Positions 47,945-57,809 are shown, numbered from the stretch's first letter. The stretch is DNA of 64,000 nucleotides from Undaria pinnatifida (GCA_012845835.1 JABAKD010000001.1:12235501-12299500), one strand, 5' to 3'. Numbers and translations: made by a program. Notes: generated by a model from the sequence alone, not told the origin.

Positions 47945-50015
47945 CACACTCCCTCCTACCACTGCCCTCCATACAGATAACAAGCAACACGTCTACCAGT
48001 GAGGAAGCGGGCTTCTCGGGGCAGGCTGAGGTCTTCCACGCACCCCAACCTGGATGCCCACGAGACAGGGAGAGCTCGCTCGAGATCCCGCGACTTGCTA
48101 CGGGGGGAACCACGGAGGCGGGTTCCAGTGACGAGACAGAAGACGGAGCACCATACCTCCACCCGGGCCCACCAACCATAAGGGTCGATTCGCCGGTTCG
48201 CGCAGAGAAGAAGACGGACAAATCCCCACCGGACGCGGGGGCGTCTCGACGCCAGCTCTCGCCAGCCCCGGGGGAGCGCCACCAGCTGCCCCCCCCGCGC
48301 TCGACAGGGCACCACCGCCACCACCAGGGCTCTCCACGCTCGACAGAGCGCCACCCCCAGAAACTCCCGGAACCGGGGCGTCCATCCCGCCCCCTTGGAC
48401 ATGGCATACGCGGCGGCGCGGGCCCAGGGGGCGCTCGACGACGCCAACCAGACGATAGCACGCCGACGTCGGTTTGGCGAAGATATCGAGCAGGCGAAGA
48501 CCGCTGCGCGGGAGGCGTCTCTGGTAGCGAAGAGGGCGCAACACGCCCTCGCCCAATCAGTTGCGTCGGCTGCGACGGGAGCTATCGCGGCCCCCTCCCC
48601 TTCGTCGCGCCCGCAGGGTATCGCATCCCAGCGACCACGACCCGGGAACAACGCGTTATTCAAGGGCATCGTCGCGTGCATGGCGTCTGCACCGGGGTTG
48701 ACTTTTCCTCAGCGTTGGTGGCCGCGGTAGTGGAAACGACCTGCGCCCTTCTCATAGAAAAGGCCGGCGTCGCGGCAAGCGGACGTCCTTTCAGTGGAAG
48801 CGGCCTGGGCTCGCGTGGATTGTACGACCTATGCTGGACAGACGAGAACCGCCCCGTTCCTTGACCTTGTAAAGGCCCTGCTGATAGCCCACGACGAGGA
48901 CCCCGACCCTGTCTTTTAGCCGAACCCCGGAGGAAGAGGTGGCAGAAAAAATGGTGGCGGGGGAGGCGCATCGGGTGCTGGTGTGGCTGAGGGCACCGCC
49001 GAGGGGGCAACTTTGGTACAACAGCCGGGCAGTTGGCCACAGCGCTGGCGGAGGCAACGGAGGGCGGAGGAATAACGCGAGAGGACATTCAGCTTGGGAC
49101 GGTTCGTCAACCACCTCCCGTTCGTCTTCGTCCTCGAGCACGGTCCGCAGCGAGGTGACCGTGGTAGCAGGCAAGAGGTGTCAAGAACCATGGCAGGAGG
49201 AGCATCTGGGCCTGAGGCGTTCACCATCCTGTTGCGTCTGCTGATCACGAAATTCGACGGGGTTGACACGGAGGAGGGCTACACTAAGTTGCATACTTTT
49301 AAAATGTGTAACGGCATGCCTTTTTCTGATTTCAGTCGGGAGCTTTGCGTACTTGTGCCGACCGATACGGGGAGTGAGCGTGTTTTGTCTCCGGGGACGG
49401 ATGCGGTGTGGGAGGTGGTTCGGGTGGCGGCGAATGAGCAATTTCCGACTCTCCTACCTGCGTTGTACCCTGGTTCGAAGGCAACGAACCCGCGGCCATA
49501 CGCCTCACTGGATGCTATGCAGCGGGCGTTTAGTGACAAATCAGACACCTGCCGTCAACGGCGAATTATTTTTTCCCCTCCCTGTTTCTTCGACGGGAGT
49601 GCGGTCGTCCGCCCCGTCGGGGCACCGGCCCGCCGATCATGGTCGCGGCCAAGGCCGAGTGCCGTCCCAGTCGCTTTCGCGGCGGACGGGATCGAGCCAT
49701 CATTCAACTGTCATGCCCATCAATGGTTCATCTGACCCTTGGCTTGACCACGCATCAAACTGCTGGCCACTAGAAGGGCATCATTATGCAGAAGGTTTCG
49801 CCATTAAGGCCTCGTTAAAGACAGGCAACCCTCCCCTTTGGAGCGACCTCCTTTCAGTTCGCGCTGATGCCCTCCCAGAAAACCGGGACCTTTGCCTCAA
49901 CTGCCACGAAGACAACCATTCCTTCAAGCATTGTAGGCATCCTTTCATTACTGCGAGTGGCTGCTTGAACCCTGAACTTGGCCAGCTTGGCGGCGACGAC
50001 GCACACCGACGTTGA
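47945..50015 (+). pseudogene. decayed gag-like retrotransposon gene
   Basis: Plus-strand coding quality continues for about 2 kb but changes frame several times (near 48290, 48690, 48780, 49550). In order: a Pro/Ser/Arg-rich disordered N-terminus (about 47990-48380); a helical Ala/Glu/Arg stretch (48395-48600, DIEQAKTAAREASLVAKRA); an acidic segment; a globular part at about 49190-49540; and a C-terminal part with CLNCHEDNHSFKHC at 49892-49933, exactly the C-x2-C-x4-H-x4-C zinc knuckle of retroelement gag/nucleocapsid proteins. The frame stops at 50015. No pol or LTR is evident next to it. It is therefore a relic; a host gene domesticated from gag is less likely because of the breaks. Confidence 0.6.
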
Positions 50016-50082
50016 CAAACACGCATGGTCTGCTACCTCACCGCGTAATATGCGCAATTGGAATGTTTTACTCACAAACCGG

Positions 50083-50140
50083 TTGAAAAGATGAGTTTCT
50101 ACAACAGCTTTATCGTCGATCTCACAGCTGGATGGAGGAG
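50083..50140 (+). mobile_element. truncated family R fragment
   Basis: AAAGATGAGTTTCTACAACAGCTTTATCGTCGATCTCACAGCTGGA matches the family's distal part; the AT tail is missing or replaced by later sequence. Confidence 0.5.
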
Positions 50141-50381
50141 GAGTACGCTTTTATTTTTTATTTTCTCTAGGCTTTGTGTGGTAATTCTGTACGAACACAC
50201 TGAGTGCACGTATCATACGATACGTGCGTGGTCCATTATTCCATAATTTTATCCTGTCCGTACATGATATACATGGGGCGTCGAGTTGAAGACTGCCGTA
50301 CACACTTACACTCGTGTACATTGGCTAGTCGTGTACATATCACATATTTCATACAGCAGCAGTATCACACACAAATAGTAT

Positions 50382-50445
50382 GCAAAGATGAGTTTCGACC
50401 AAACTCTTCGATCTCACACAGCTGGAGTATATTTTAGTTTGAAAA
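50382..50445 (+). mobile_element. truncated family R copy
   Basis: It starts at TGCAAAGATGAGTTTCGACC and ends in the AT-rich tail TGGAGTATATTTTAGTTT. Confidence 0.65.
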
Positions 50446-50538
50446 TATATACCAGGTAGACCGATTAGACAGGTGGAAAGCGTGAGTTTCTACAACATCT
50501 ACATTATTCGAGCAAGCGAGTTTCTAATCTACAACTGG

Positions 50539-51220
50539 GCCTCGCAGTATAGGCTTCCATGAAAAAAAAATAGTTCGCGTGCGTGTCTTCGACTAAACTT
50601 GATTTTAGTGTGGGATCATTTAATTTTAGACTGCAGGTGTAGGCAGACCACCACGGAGCAACAAAACACATTCGAGCGAAGATTCGAGCGAAGCGAGTTT
50701 CTAATCTTCACCTGGGCCTCGCAATATAGGCTCCCATGAAAAAAAATAGTTTGCGTGCGTGTCTTCGACTAAACTTGATTTTAGTGTTGGATCATTTGTT
50801 TTTAGACTGCAGGTGTAGGCAGACCACCACGGAGCAACAAAACACAATCAGCAGACCACACAGGAAAAAGCAACAGCACACACCGCTCACACAGCCGGCA
50901 CACAGCGCTCACACAGCGGGCAGCACACACTGCCCACACAGCCGGCACACAGCGCTCACACAGCGGGCAGCACACAGACAACGGGCGGGCCTCGCAATAT
51001 AGGCTCCCATGAAAAAAAAATGGTCTGCACGTGCGTGTCTTCGACTAAACTTGATTTTAGTGTTGGACCTTTTGATTTTAGACTGCAGGTGTAGGCAGAC
51101 CACCACGGAGCAACAAAACACACAGCGCAGACCACACGGGCAAAAACAGCAGCACACACCGCTCACACAGCCGGCACACAGCGCTCAAACAGCGGGCAGC
51201 ACACAGACAACGGACGCAGC
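50539..51220. repeat. three ~135-bp direct repeats plus CA-rich arrays
   Basis: Units begin GCCTCGCARTATAGGCTYCCATGAAAAA at 50539, 50716 and 50989 and each ends GACCACCACGGAGCAACAAAACACA. Between and after them are CACACAGCGCTCACACAGCGGGCAGCACACA arrays (50870-50985, 51150-51215). Each unit opens an ATG frame with the same start, which explains the three similar small ORFs. Confidence 0.85.
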
Positions 51221-51404
51221 GGGCGACAATAGTGGCCAGCGGAGAGCGGGCATGGAGAGTGTGTGCCCGCGAGGGGTGTGTCCGTTGAGTGTATCCACTG
51301 CTGTCTAGTGGTGAGAGTAGGTCATCATGGAGAGACGTCCGTTGGGGGCGATTGACCCAAACTCGGTCCGTGCGCCAATGCCAGAAGGGCGACAGCAGAC
51401 ACGG

Positions 51405-51985
51405 CGGAGGGGCTTGAGAGGGACCCCTACCTAGCTAAGGGAGCCAAGGTCATGCTCACGAAGAACCTGTACCAACAAGTTGGACTCGTGAACGACATTC
51501 GAGGCCAAGTCGTCGAGTTGGTGTTTGCAGGCGACGCGCCCCCGCCGAATCTCCCCCTTTACGTTGTCGTCAAGTTCAGAGGGTACTCAGGGGGGGAATG
51601 GTCGTCTCAGGAGAGATATAGCGAGGGTGCGTGCCGATTTCTCCCGTAGACACTACTTGGCAGGACGGGGGAATGCAGGTCAGGACGCAACTGCCGTTGA
51701 GGCTCTGCTGGGCCATCGCTATGCACAAATCACAGGGGCAGACGTTAGAGAAGGCCGTCATAGACTTGGGGCCGAAGGAGGCCTGCACGGGGCTTATTTT
51801 CGTCTGTCTCACTCAGTAGGGCTAAACGATTAGCGGACCTCATGGTAGAGCCAATGAGCTTCGACAGGATAGGCAAGCTTGGAAACTCCGACACCCATGA
51901 AGGCTAGGTTGCGGGAAGAGGTTAGGCTGGTGGACTTAGCACAAAGCACGCGGGGTACGTACACAGACAGGCATGGGCGTCTTCA
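51405..51985 (+). pseudogene. C-terminal relic of a Pif1-type DNA helicase
   Basis: The frames read AKGAKVMLTKNLYQQVGLVN, then LPLRLCWAIAMHKSQGQTLE, then AVIDLG and SRAKRLADLM, then RLREEVRLVDLA. These are the conserved C-terminal motifs of Pif1/RecD-like superfamily 1B helicases (the KVMLT.NL...GLVNG block and the AIT.HKSQG motif of the last helicase domain). Pif1 helicases are host enzymes, and Pif1 domains also occur in Helitron transposons. The relic needs at least three frame changes (near 51630, a CTCACTC duplication near 51813, and near 51900), and the N-terminal half with Walker A and B is absent. Upstream is the 50.5-51.2 kb repeat. Which source it came from is undecided. Confidence 0.7.
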
Positions 51986-52287
51986 ACGCCGTCGCGGCCA
52001 ACTCATGACCACATCGATTGCAATACAACAAACGTCACATCGGCTCTATTCCACCTGTGGTGCCCCTCGCAATCACACGAACCAATGGCCCGTGAACGCA
52101 CACGTCTGACGACAGTTACATCTATCAGCTGTCGCTCGTTTTAGCGACAGCTATTGTATCTCCTTCGACCGCATAGAGCTGGACGAGAATACTTGTCATT
52201 TTTCGTCTTAATAACCTGTGTCTGGCAGTATGCTCATGCACGAGCATAGACAATGAATGCACATGCATACATGATGTATAATACGAT

Positions 52288-52440
52288 TGCAAGGTGAGTC
52301 GCCGACCTATATCCTTAATGAGGACACACAACCCGTAATACGCGCGATCGGAGTATCACACACAGTTAGTTTGCAAATATGAGTTTCGACAAAATATTCG
52401 ACCTCACAGCTGGAGTGTATTTTTATTTTCATAATATAAC
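52288..52440 (+). mobile_element. family R copy
   Basis: GCAAGGTGAGTCGCCGACCT at the left, GATCGGAGTATCACACACAG inside, and the AT tail GTGTATTTTTATTTTCATAATA at the right. Confidence 0.8.
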
Positions 52441-52559
52441 GGCCTTAAAAACGCCCTCCCCTCACCGGGTATATTTTTATACGACTTCCAACATACACTT
52501 GATAAGCTGATGCATTTCTTTCCACAGCTGCCAGATTTGGTCCCCCTCAAAAATGGTTT

Positions 52560-52775
52560 TACAGTTTCCGCGCACAGCCTGACTAACAACACCCTGTTGA
52601 CACTGATGAGCTACACTTGTAGTTCCAAGGGGAGTCTCCGACCTATATCCTTAATGAGGACACACAAACCGTAATAAGCGCGATCGGAGTATCACACACA
52701 GCTTGCAAAGATGAGTTTCTACTACTAAGTCTTCGATCTCGCAGCTGGAGTGTATTTTTATTTTCATCATAATAC
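52560..52775 (+). mobile_element. family R copy
   Basis: It extends further left than the neighbour at 52288 (TTTCCGCGCACAGCCTGACT, CACCCTGTTGACACTGATG) and ends GTGTATTTTTATTTTCATCATAATA. Confidence 0.8.
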
Positions 52776-52779
52776 GATA

Positions 52780-53030
52780 CGTGCACGATCCATTATCCCA
52801 TGCAATAATACACATGGCGCCGTTGGAGTTGGGTATGATATACCAGTCGAATATATGTATGTGCTTGGATAGCTGATCCGCAATTCCCTCCTTCGTGTTC
52901 ATATTTCCTGCTCCGCGCCCGAGGAAAACTCGCAGATTGTTGTCAGGCCGAATGAGTGCAACGTTCCATATTTTCACGTTGTTGGAAATTGTGTGTGTGT
53001 GTGTGTTCTTCACATTAAACCGTTCTTCTA
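52780..53030 (-). CDS. ORF downstream of the DVDG motif repeat
   Basis: On the minus strand the frame continues from the inverted-repeat arm (FNVKNTHTHT, with a (GT)n run) into a well-composed ~80-residue stretch containing KIWNVALIRPDNNLRVFLGR and HIFDWYIIPNSNGAMCIIAW. The composition looks like real globular protein rather than repeat translation. Upstream, in the arm, the CDHRA...DVDG portion is frameshifted. I do not recognise the fold. It ends against the family R copy at 52560-52775. Confidence 0.35.
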
Positions 53031-53298
53031 CTCGTCGACATCCAGGACACCCAGTGTCCGTACTGATTCTTCACCCTAGAAAGATCAGCTCTGTGGTCAC
53101 AAGCTACGACACAGAGATAATGCATCGTAATGCATTCGACAACGCAATGTCATGCCCTAGTACTGGGTACGACAGGCACAACATACATACGTCAGCAACA
53201 TAAATACATTGGAAGAGAGAATACGAAATAAACAAAAACAAAAACAAAAACAAAAACAAAATAATAATAAGAAAACAAATAAAAACAAAGATAAAAAT
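52998..53298 (+). repeat. left arm of the 1.74-kb inverted repeat
   Basis: It carries a decayed copy of the CDHRA...DVDG motif on the minus strand. Confidence 0.85.
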
Positions 53299-53299
53299 T

Positions 53300-53700
53300 T
53301 GATTGTGGCTCTCCGTTTCGTAGCCCGGTTCGCGCCTTGGTTTCCGCTGGCTGGGTGCAGCCGTCCCAGCCAACGCCGACACTCCCATCCTTCCTGTCGT
53401 GCATGCGTACCCACGCGGTGGCCAGCCTCTCCACTCCCCAAGCTGCCCACGCTGCGCTCTCTGCTGTGGTGATGTACCCGTCCTGCCCCGGGGATGAACT
53501 CCTCGGCGTCGGGGTTAAAAAGAAAACCCATCACCACCACCCCACGCGGTCCTTAGAGTGAGCAGTTCACTAGCCAGACCGCGCAAGGTTCCCTCTCTAC
53601 CCAGCCCGAGGCTCGATGCCCGTGTGACTGCCGCTAGACCGCTGCAGGTCCTCGCGGGCTTCCTCGGCCCACCCCAAGGACGGGGCAGGCCGAACAAGGA
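53300..53700 (-). pseudogene. gene fragment with a PAM2-like motif
   Basis: The minus frame from 53540 reads FLFNPDAEEFIPGAG, which fits the PAM2 consensus (L/F-N-P-x-A-x-E-F-x-P) that binds the MLLE domain of poly(A)-binding protein. The next ~65 codons are best in another frame, entered either by a frameshift or at a GGGGCAG|GAC acceptor, and end at the left arm. Further upstream a frame reads GWAEEAREDLQ. PAM2 is short, so this could be chance. The pieces look like parts of one former gene, without a complete reading frame. Confidence 0.3.
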
Positions 53701-54203
53701 GATGGTGGAAAATTAGGCGAGTATTGCTGCAGAAAGTTGCAGAATCAAACGTGTCGTGTGTCCTTCGATCGCGTTACGTTGGATATTAATAATTATGCGA
53801 ATACTGCTGCTTGCAGCAGAAAGTGGCAGTATCAAACGCGTCCTTTGACACAGTGTAGGTTATATATTTCGGCGATGAGAGTAGGTGAAAATAGCGACAG
53901 CAACAAGAAATAAATGCACTATGATACGAAGTCTACAGCAGTGAAAAGTATTCATGTTAAGTGGTGCTTGACAGGTCGGAATATAATATCTCGTATTTTC
54001 TGATCCAGATGGAAATCCCGCCAAAAAGTGCCACCGACCGGCTGCTGCTGCTGCTTCTGCTCTCTTTGTGTCCCTCACGTTGAACTGAACTTTCCACCCA
54101 TCTATCTTAGGTACTCAATACAAGTATGTATCGACTATTTATTAGTAGACTTCCATGATAATAATAGTAACCTGTGACACAACAATATTATCATACACTA
54201 GGG

Positions 54204-54352
54204 TACTTGAAGTATTTCGCATACTGTAGTGTGACCTGGGTACATCATATCCAGACTATGACATCTACAAACAGAAAACCTGCGAAACTAGCGATAGAGA
54301 TACACTCGAAATCGTGATGAAACCCGCAGATAGAAGTAAACTACAAGTAAGT
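54204..54352 (+). CDS. exon candidate in the inverted-repeat spacer
   Basis: After a TAG near 54220 the frame is open through YKQKTCETSDRDTLEIVMKP to CTA CAA|GTAAGT. The frame continues beyond the donor as VSTGFPMVKLEVTSTTLEIT, so the donor may be unused. No domain is recognised. Confidence 0.25.
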
Positions 54353-54437
54353 ACGGGATTTCCAATGGTTAAACTCGAAGTTACTAGTACTACTCTCGAA
54401 ATCACTATTATAGTCTACATACACACATACATATTTT

Positions 54438-54740
54438 ATTTTTATCTTTGTTTTTATTTGTTTTCTTCTTATTATTTTGTTTTTGTTTTTGTTTTTGTTT
54501 TTGTTTATTTCGTATTCTCTCTTCCAATGTATTTCTGTTGCTGACGTATGTATGTTGTGCCTGTCGTACCCAGTACTAGGGCATGACATTGCGTTGTCGA
54601 ATGCATTACGATGCATTATCTCTGTGTCGTAGCTTGTGACCACAGAGCTGATCTTTCTAGGGTGAAGAATCAGTACGGACACTGGGTGTGCTGGATGTCG
54701 ACGAGTAGAAGAACGGTTTAATGTGAAGAACACACACACA
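54438..54740 (-). repeat. right arm of the 1.74-kb inverted repeat
   Basis: Reverse complement of 52998-53298 with very few differences (for example GTGTGCTGG for GTGTCCTGG), implying recent origin or gene conversion. Confidence 0.85.
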
Positions 54741-55105
54741 TACGTGTAACCGGACAGAAGAGTTCAATTTGAACACAGGATCTCTTATCTAGGTGACAAT
54801 CACGCAAGAAATTAGGCAGTGCACTTTAATGTACCAGGTACAGTGCATGAGGATATAGTATTGAGTATTTGTGACACTTTTTTTTCTTCTTTGCACACAC
54901 ATCTACTTTCGAGCATCTGGACAAGCCGTGGTCACAGGTGTCGTTCCTTCTCCCCTTCGGTTCTTGCCTTAATTTCTTATCGCGCATAGCGTTCAGCAAT
55001 CCCACTGCTTGTCGATAGTTCATCGAATGCTGCTAAAAAAATCACGCTTTCGCGCTTTCCGCAAGTCAATTTGTGCACTAGAAAAAATCCCCGACGAGTT
55101 TATAC
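54741..55105. other. no gene recognised
   Basis: Mixed sequence with a T-run near 54880; only short frames. Confidence 0.35.
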
Positions 55106-55107
55106 GA

Positions 55108-55192
55108 GTATGCACTCCGGGGGGTTCGAACTCACGAAACTGACCTATACCAGGCTCGAGGATAACATGATACGCCACCGGGGCGACCGGCA
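55108..55192 (-). other. tRNA-like sequence (possible SINE head)
   Basis: On the minus strand TGGCGTATCATG resembles an internal A box and GAGTTCGAACCC, about 50 bp on, matches the B box of RNA polymerase III promoters. GCCCCGG at the 5' side and the general length suit a tRNA, but the acceptor, T and anticodon stems do not pair properly and U33 is missing. It is therefore not a working tRNA; a decayed tRNA or SINE is the best reading. Confidence 0.3.
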
Positions 55193-55927
55193 CGATTCCC
55201 TACCACGCACCAGAGGTACCTACCTGGTATCAAATGTTACGTTTGACCCATAGGGTATCGCCTACATACATATTTTCAGGGAAAATTCTAAACAAACCAG
55301 ATCTATGACAGGTACCAGGTACCAACTGTTATATTTGACCTAGGGTATCGCCTGCATTTTTAGGCAAAATTCTGTATGGTAATAGTATCAATAGATACTG
55401 AGTGTATCACAAAACGCAAGGAGCACAACCATTGAACGAATTATCTAGAGTTTTATTGGTCTAGGACTGATCTGAGCAATGATTTGGCCTGTCTAAGGAG
55501 CTAGACAGGGAACAAGCGGAAGCGTCTTTGCGTTCCCCAACCGCCTGTCGCAGGCCGTGATTGGACAACAACACCATGCGCCAAACGCCATTCATTCGTC
55601 ATTACTACCATTACTAAACTCCGTTTGCTATTACTAGAATGGGGTGTGCCGATAGAAAATCGGACGAACGGACAAAAAATTTTCGGACGAGCGCTTTTTT
55701 TGCAGGTCGACCCGTCTGAACCAGCAAGACACAACTGTGGGCTTGGTCGCGGTTCGGCCTCTTGTCAGTTCCACCTTCGAACACACCCTTCCGCCCTCCC
55801 TCCCACAACAAAAGAAGCCCTTTAACACAAGTCGATCAACGCGCAACAGCACCAACACCGTACACCCGACCGACCGAGCGTCAAACGTACATTTAGCAAG
55901 ACGTTCCTGACGGTCCTCACGTTTCAG
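55193..55927. other. no complete gene; one acceptor-led frame
   Basis: TTTTTTTGCAG at about 55696-55706 is a strong acceptor, followed by two open frames (one to a TAA near 55824, one to a TGA near 55910). They may belong with the exon at 55928-56120, but the phases do not settle it. Confidence 0.3.
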
Positions 55928-56120
55928 AAGCCTTGCGGAGACGCACGAAAACAACACCGGCACAGCAACAGCAGCCGCAAGACCCCTGGCGTATCGTAGG
56001 GCGTATTACTGCCCCCGGTTTTCAAGCGGGACTGAAGACACGCACCTTCGAGAGCGAGACGACCTGATCCCTGTTCGCGCAGTCATCGCCGCCGCAGCAG
56101 CGGGAGTGACCAAACCGAAG
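55928..56120 (+). CDS. internal exon, unknown protein
   Basis: CACGTTTCAG|A starts the exon and ACC AAA CCG AAG|GTACGT ends it: 1 + 64 codons. The frame has no ATG. The peptide is non-repetitive apart from a short Ala run (AYRRAYYCPRFSSGTED, then DDLIPVRAVIAAAAAG). Both splice sites are good and the reading between them is the only convincing frame. The gene it belongs to was not found within reach; 56121-57400 shows no clear continuation. Confidence 0.4.
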
Positions 56121-57404
56121 GTACGTGCGAGCATCCACGATGTAATAGAGTATATAACAGAGAGAGTGTATAACAGAGTTAATTGTATCGAGTCTCGCCT
56201 GTGATATTTGTGTGATTGCGAAACATGGCCGGTCTACGTCCTATCTATGCTCACAAGTAGCGTACTCCAGTGCATAAAGCAGTAAAAACAGACGACTTTC
56301 CGCGAATCCTCGAGCCCACACCGATGATGTGTAATGCATGTTCATAAGAATCGTGACAGCACATACGAGAGGGCTCATGATTCTTGTCTTGCAATTAACT
56401 TCCACGTCTCCCTGCGGAGAGTTTAATGCTTGACAAGTCATACCCTTCGCTTCGCGTTTGCTCGTAGATTCTTGCGGGTGGAGAGGGCCCTCAGGCCTTT
56501 CTTTAGCGGGCGCTCAAAAATATAGATTTTGAGGTTTCTCGTTTTTATCGATCACATACAGAGGATAGGATGCGATACGCGTATTCTTCAGTTAATTGCT
56601 CCGTGGTATGATAGGTATATGCAGCTAAAGGAGTGTCCGTGCCGCTTCCCCAGCGCAAAGAGAGTAAAGAGAAGACCTCTGCGGCCACAAATTGCCAAAA
56701 AGAGCCAGGTACACGTGCAAACGCAGGTATATAGTTTGGCCATGCACAATTCCAACCGCAATTATTGCGGGAGTGGAACATATATGCAAGCCACAGCACA
56801 TCCGACGACTGCTGCTGCTGTGTGTAAGGAAGAAACAAAATTAAAAAATTGGGAAGCAGCAGAAACAATAAATTATATCAGGTACTCCCACTTTTCGTGC
56901 GCATGACATGTGTGTAGCTTGCTACCCTTGCTTACCTCGCTACACGCCCGTGCTGGCGAGTTTACCTAGCTAACGTATTTTACGTACGCTTATGCCAGGT
57001 GTACTACTATTGCCCTTGGTTCGTTTTCTACTTATCTCGGTCATTCTTTGTTGTTATTTCTTGCTTTTACTATTAGTTATTTGTCTCGTTGGATAAAGGC
57101 GTAGGTTGAATAGGTTCCCTGGTTGGCATGCGGTGTAGTTGGTTTCAGGTGCGAGAGTCTTGAAAAGTGTATGCCAGTTTGGGTCTGACACGCACATACG
57201 TAGGCTGACTTCGGATATCATTTGTTTATTTTTCGGGCGGATGCATTACTTTTTGCACACCTATGAAATATTCGTGTATCTCTTTTTGCTTGCTCTGCGT
57301 TTTCTTATTCTTCCACTCCAGACAGAGTGGCTGGAGCCTGTCCTGCGTCCACGGAATTGATTGTGCGAGTTAATAACGTGAGAACGGCAACTAACTGTTA
57401 TAGA
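56121..57404. other. no gene recognised
   Basis: The 125-codon plus frame 56529-56906 and the opposing 107-codon frame share the same AT-poor stretch; neither has motif or splice support. Confidence 0.35.
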
Positions 57405-57470
57405 TTAGTATTATTAAAACTTCAATACAATCGGCCGGCTGTGTGATCGATATTGTGTCCGGAACAAGCG
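57405..57470 (-). mobile_element. truncated family R copy
   Basis: TATTATTAAAACTTCAATACAATCGGCCGGCTGTGTGATCGAT corresponds to the AT-tail end of the family; nothing of the core follows. Confidence 0.45.
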
Positions 57471-57809
57471 TTCATCTACAAGCAATGTGATGGTAGTCGA
57501 CCAGTGCCACAACTTCAAAACGCGAGAATACATTGGTTCGTTTTGGATTTTTGTTCCTAACGCTTTATTGCTGCCCATATGTACACAGAGGCGTACGTTC
57601 TCAATGTGAAACTGCTCTTTCCACCCGTCCACATCGATCACAACCCGAGAGCCCGTTCCGTTGTGCCTCCTATTAGAAGAGTGACAAGCTATGTGGTCCC
57701 TTACTGCAAGACAGAGATTCATATGAAAATACCGCAAGATGATTTGGTCATGCAACGAACCGCAAAAACACGAGGGCATCTTTATGGTAGTCTTCAACAT
57801 CGCAAACAT
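57414..57809 (-). CDS. 131-codon ORF with the CDHRA/DVDG motif repeat
   Basis: The frame reads LCLAVRDHIAC, a spacer, GSRVVIDVDGWKEQFHIENV and then about 70 more residues. This is the most intact copy of the motif family also seen at 1765-2061 and in the arms at 52998 and 54438. DNA similarity is spread over about 150 bp and the amino-acid motif is better kept than the DNA, hinting at past selection. The C-terminal end overlaps the family R tail at 57405-57470, so the true end may be lost. Family unknown. Confidence 0.35.
   Translation of the reverse strand: MFAMLKTTIKMPSCFCGSLHDQIILRYFHMNLCLAVRDHIACHSSNRRHNGTGSRVVIDVDGWKEQFHIENVRLCVHMGSNKALGTKIQNEPMYSRVLKLWHWSTTITLLVDERLFRTQYRSHSRPIVLKF

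Larger units (their letters stand above)
52998..54740. mobile_element. 1.74-kb unit with ~300-bp terminal inverted repeats
   Basis: The arms 52998-53298 and 54438-54740 are almost perfect reverse complements, including a (CAAAAA)n stretch, TTGGAAGAGAGAATACGAAAT and GCATTCGACAACGCAATGTC. The 1,139-bp spacer holds coding-like sequence: on the minus strand near 53470-53530 a NPDAEEFIPG motif and near 53300-53480 a frame reading VERLATAWVRMHDRKDGSVG; on the plus strand a 54204-54350 frame reading to CTA CAA|GTAAGT. I see no transposase. It could be a non-autonomous TIR element with captured gene pieces, or a recent inverted duplication of one 300-bp sequence. Confidence 0.55.

Noticed and set aside
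47913-48681. Minus frames of 150-240 codons over the gag-like region
   Set aside because: GC-rich sequence opens all frames; only the plus strand shows the ordered gag-like features and the CCHC knuckle.
55108-55192. Functional tRNA gene
   Set aside because: A and B boxes are present but the acceptor, anticodon and T stems do not pair, and U33 is missing.
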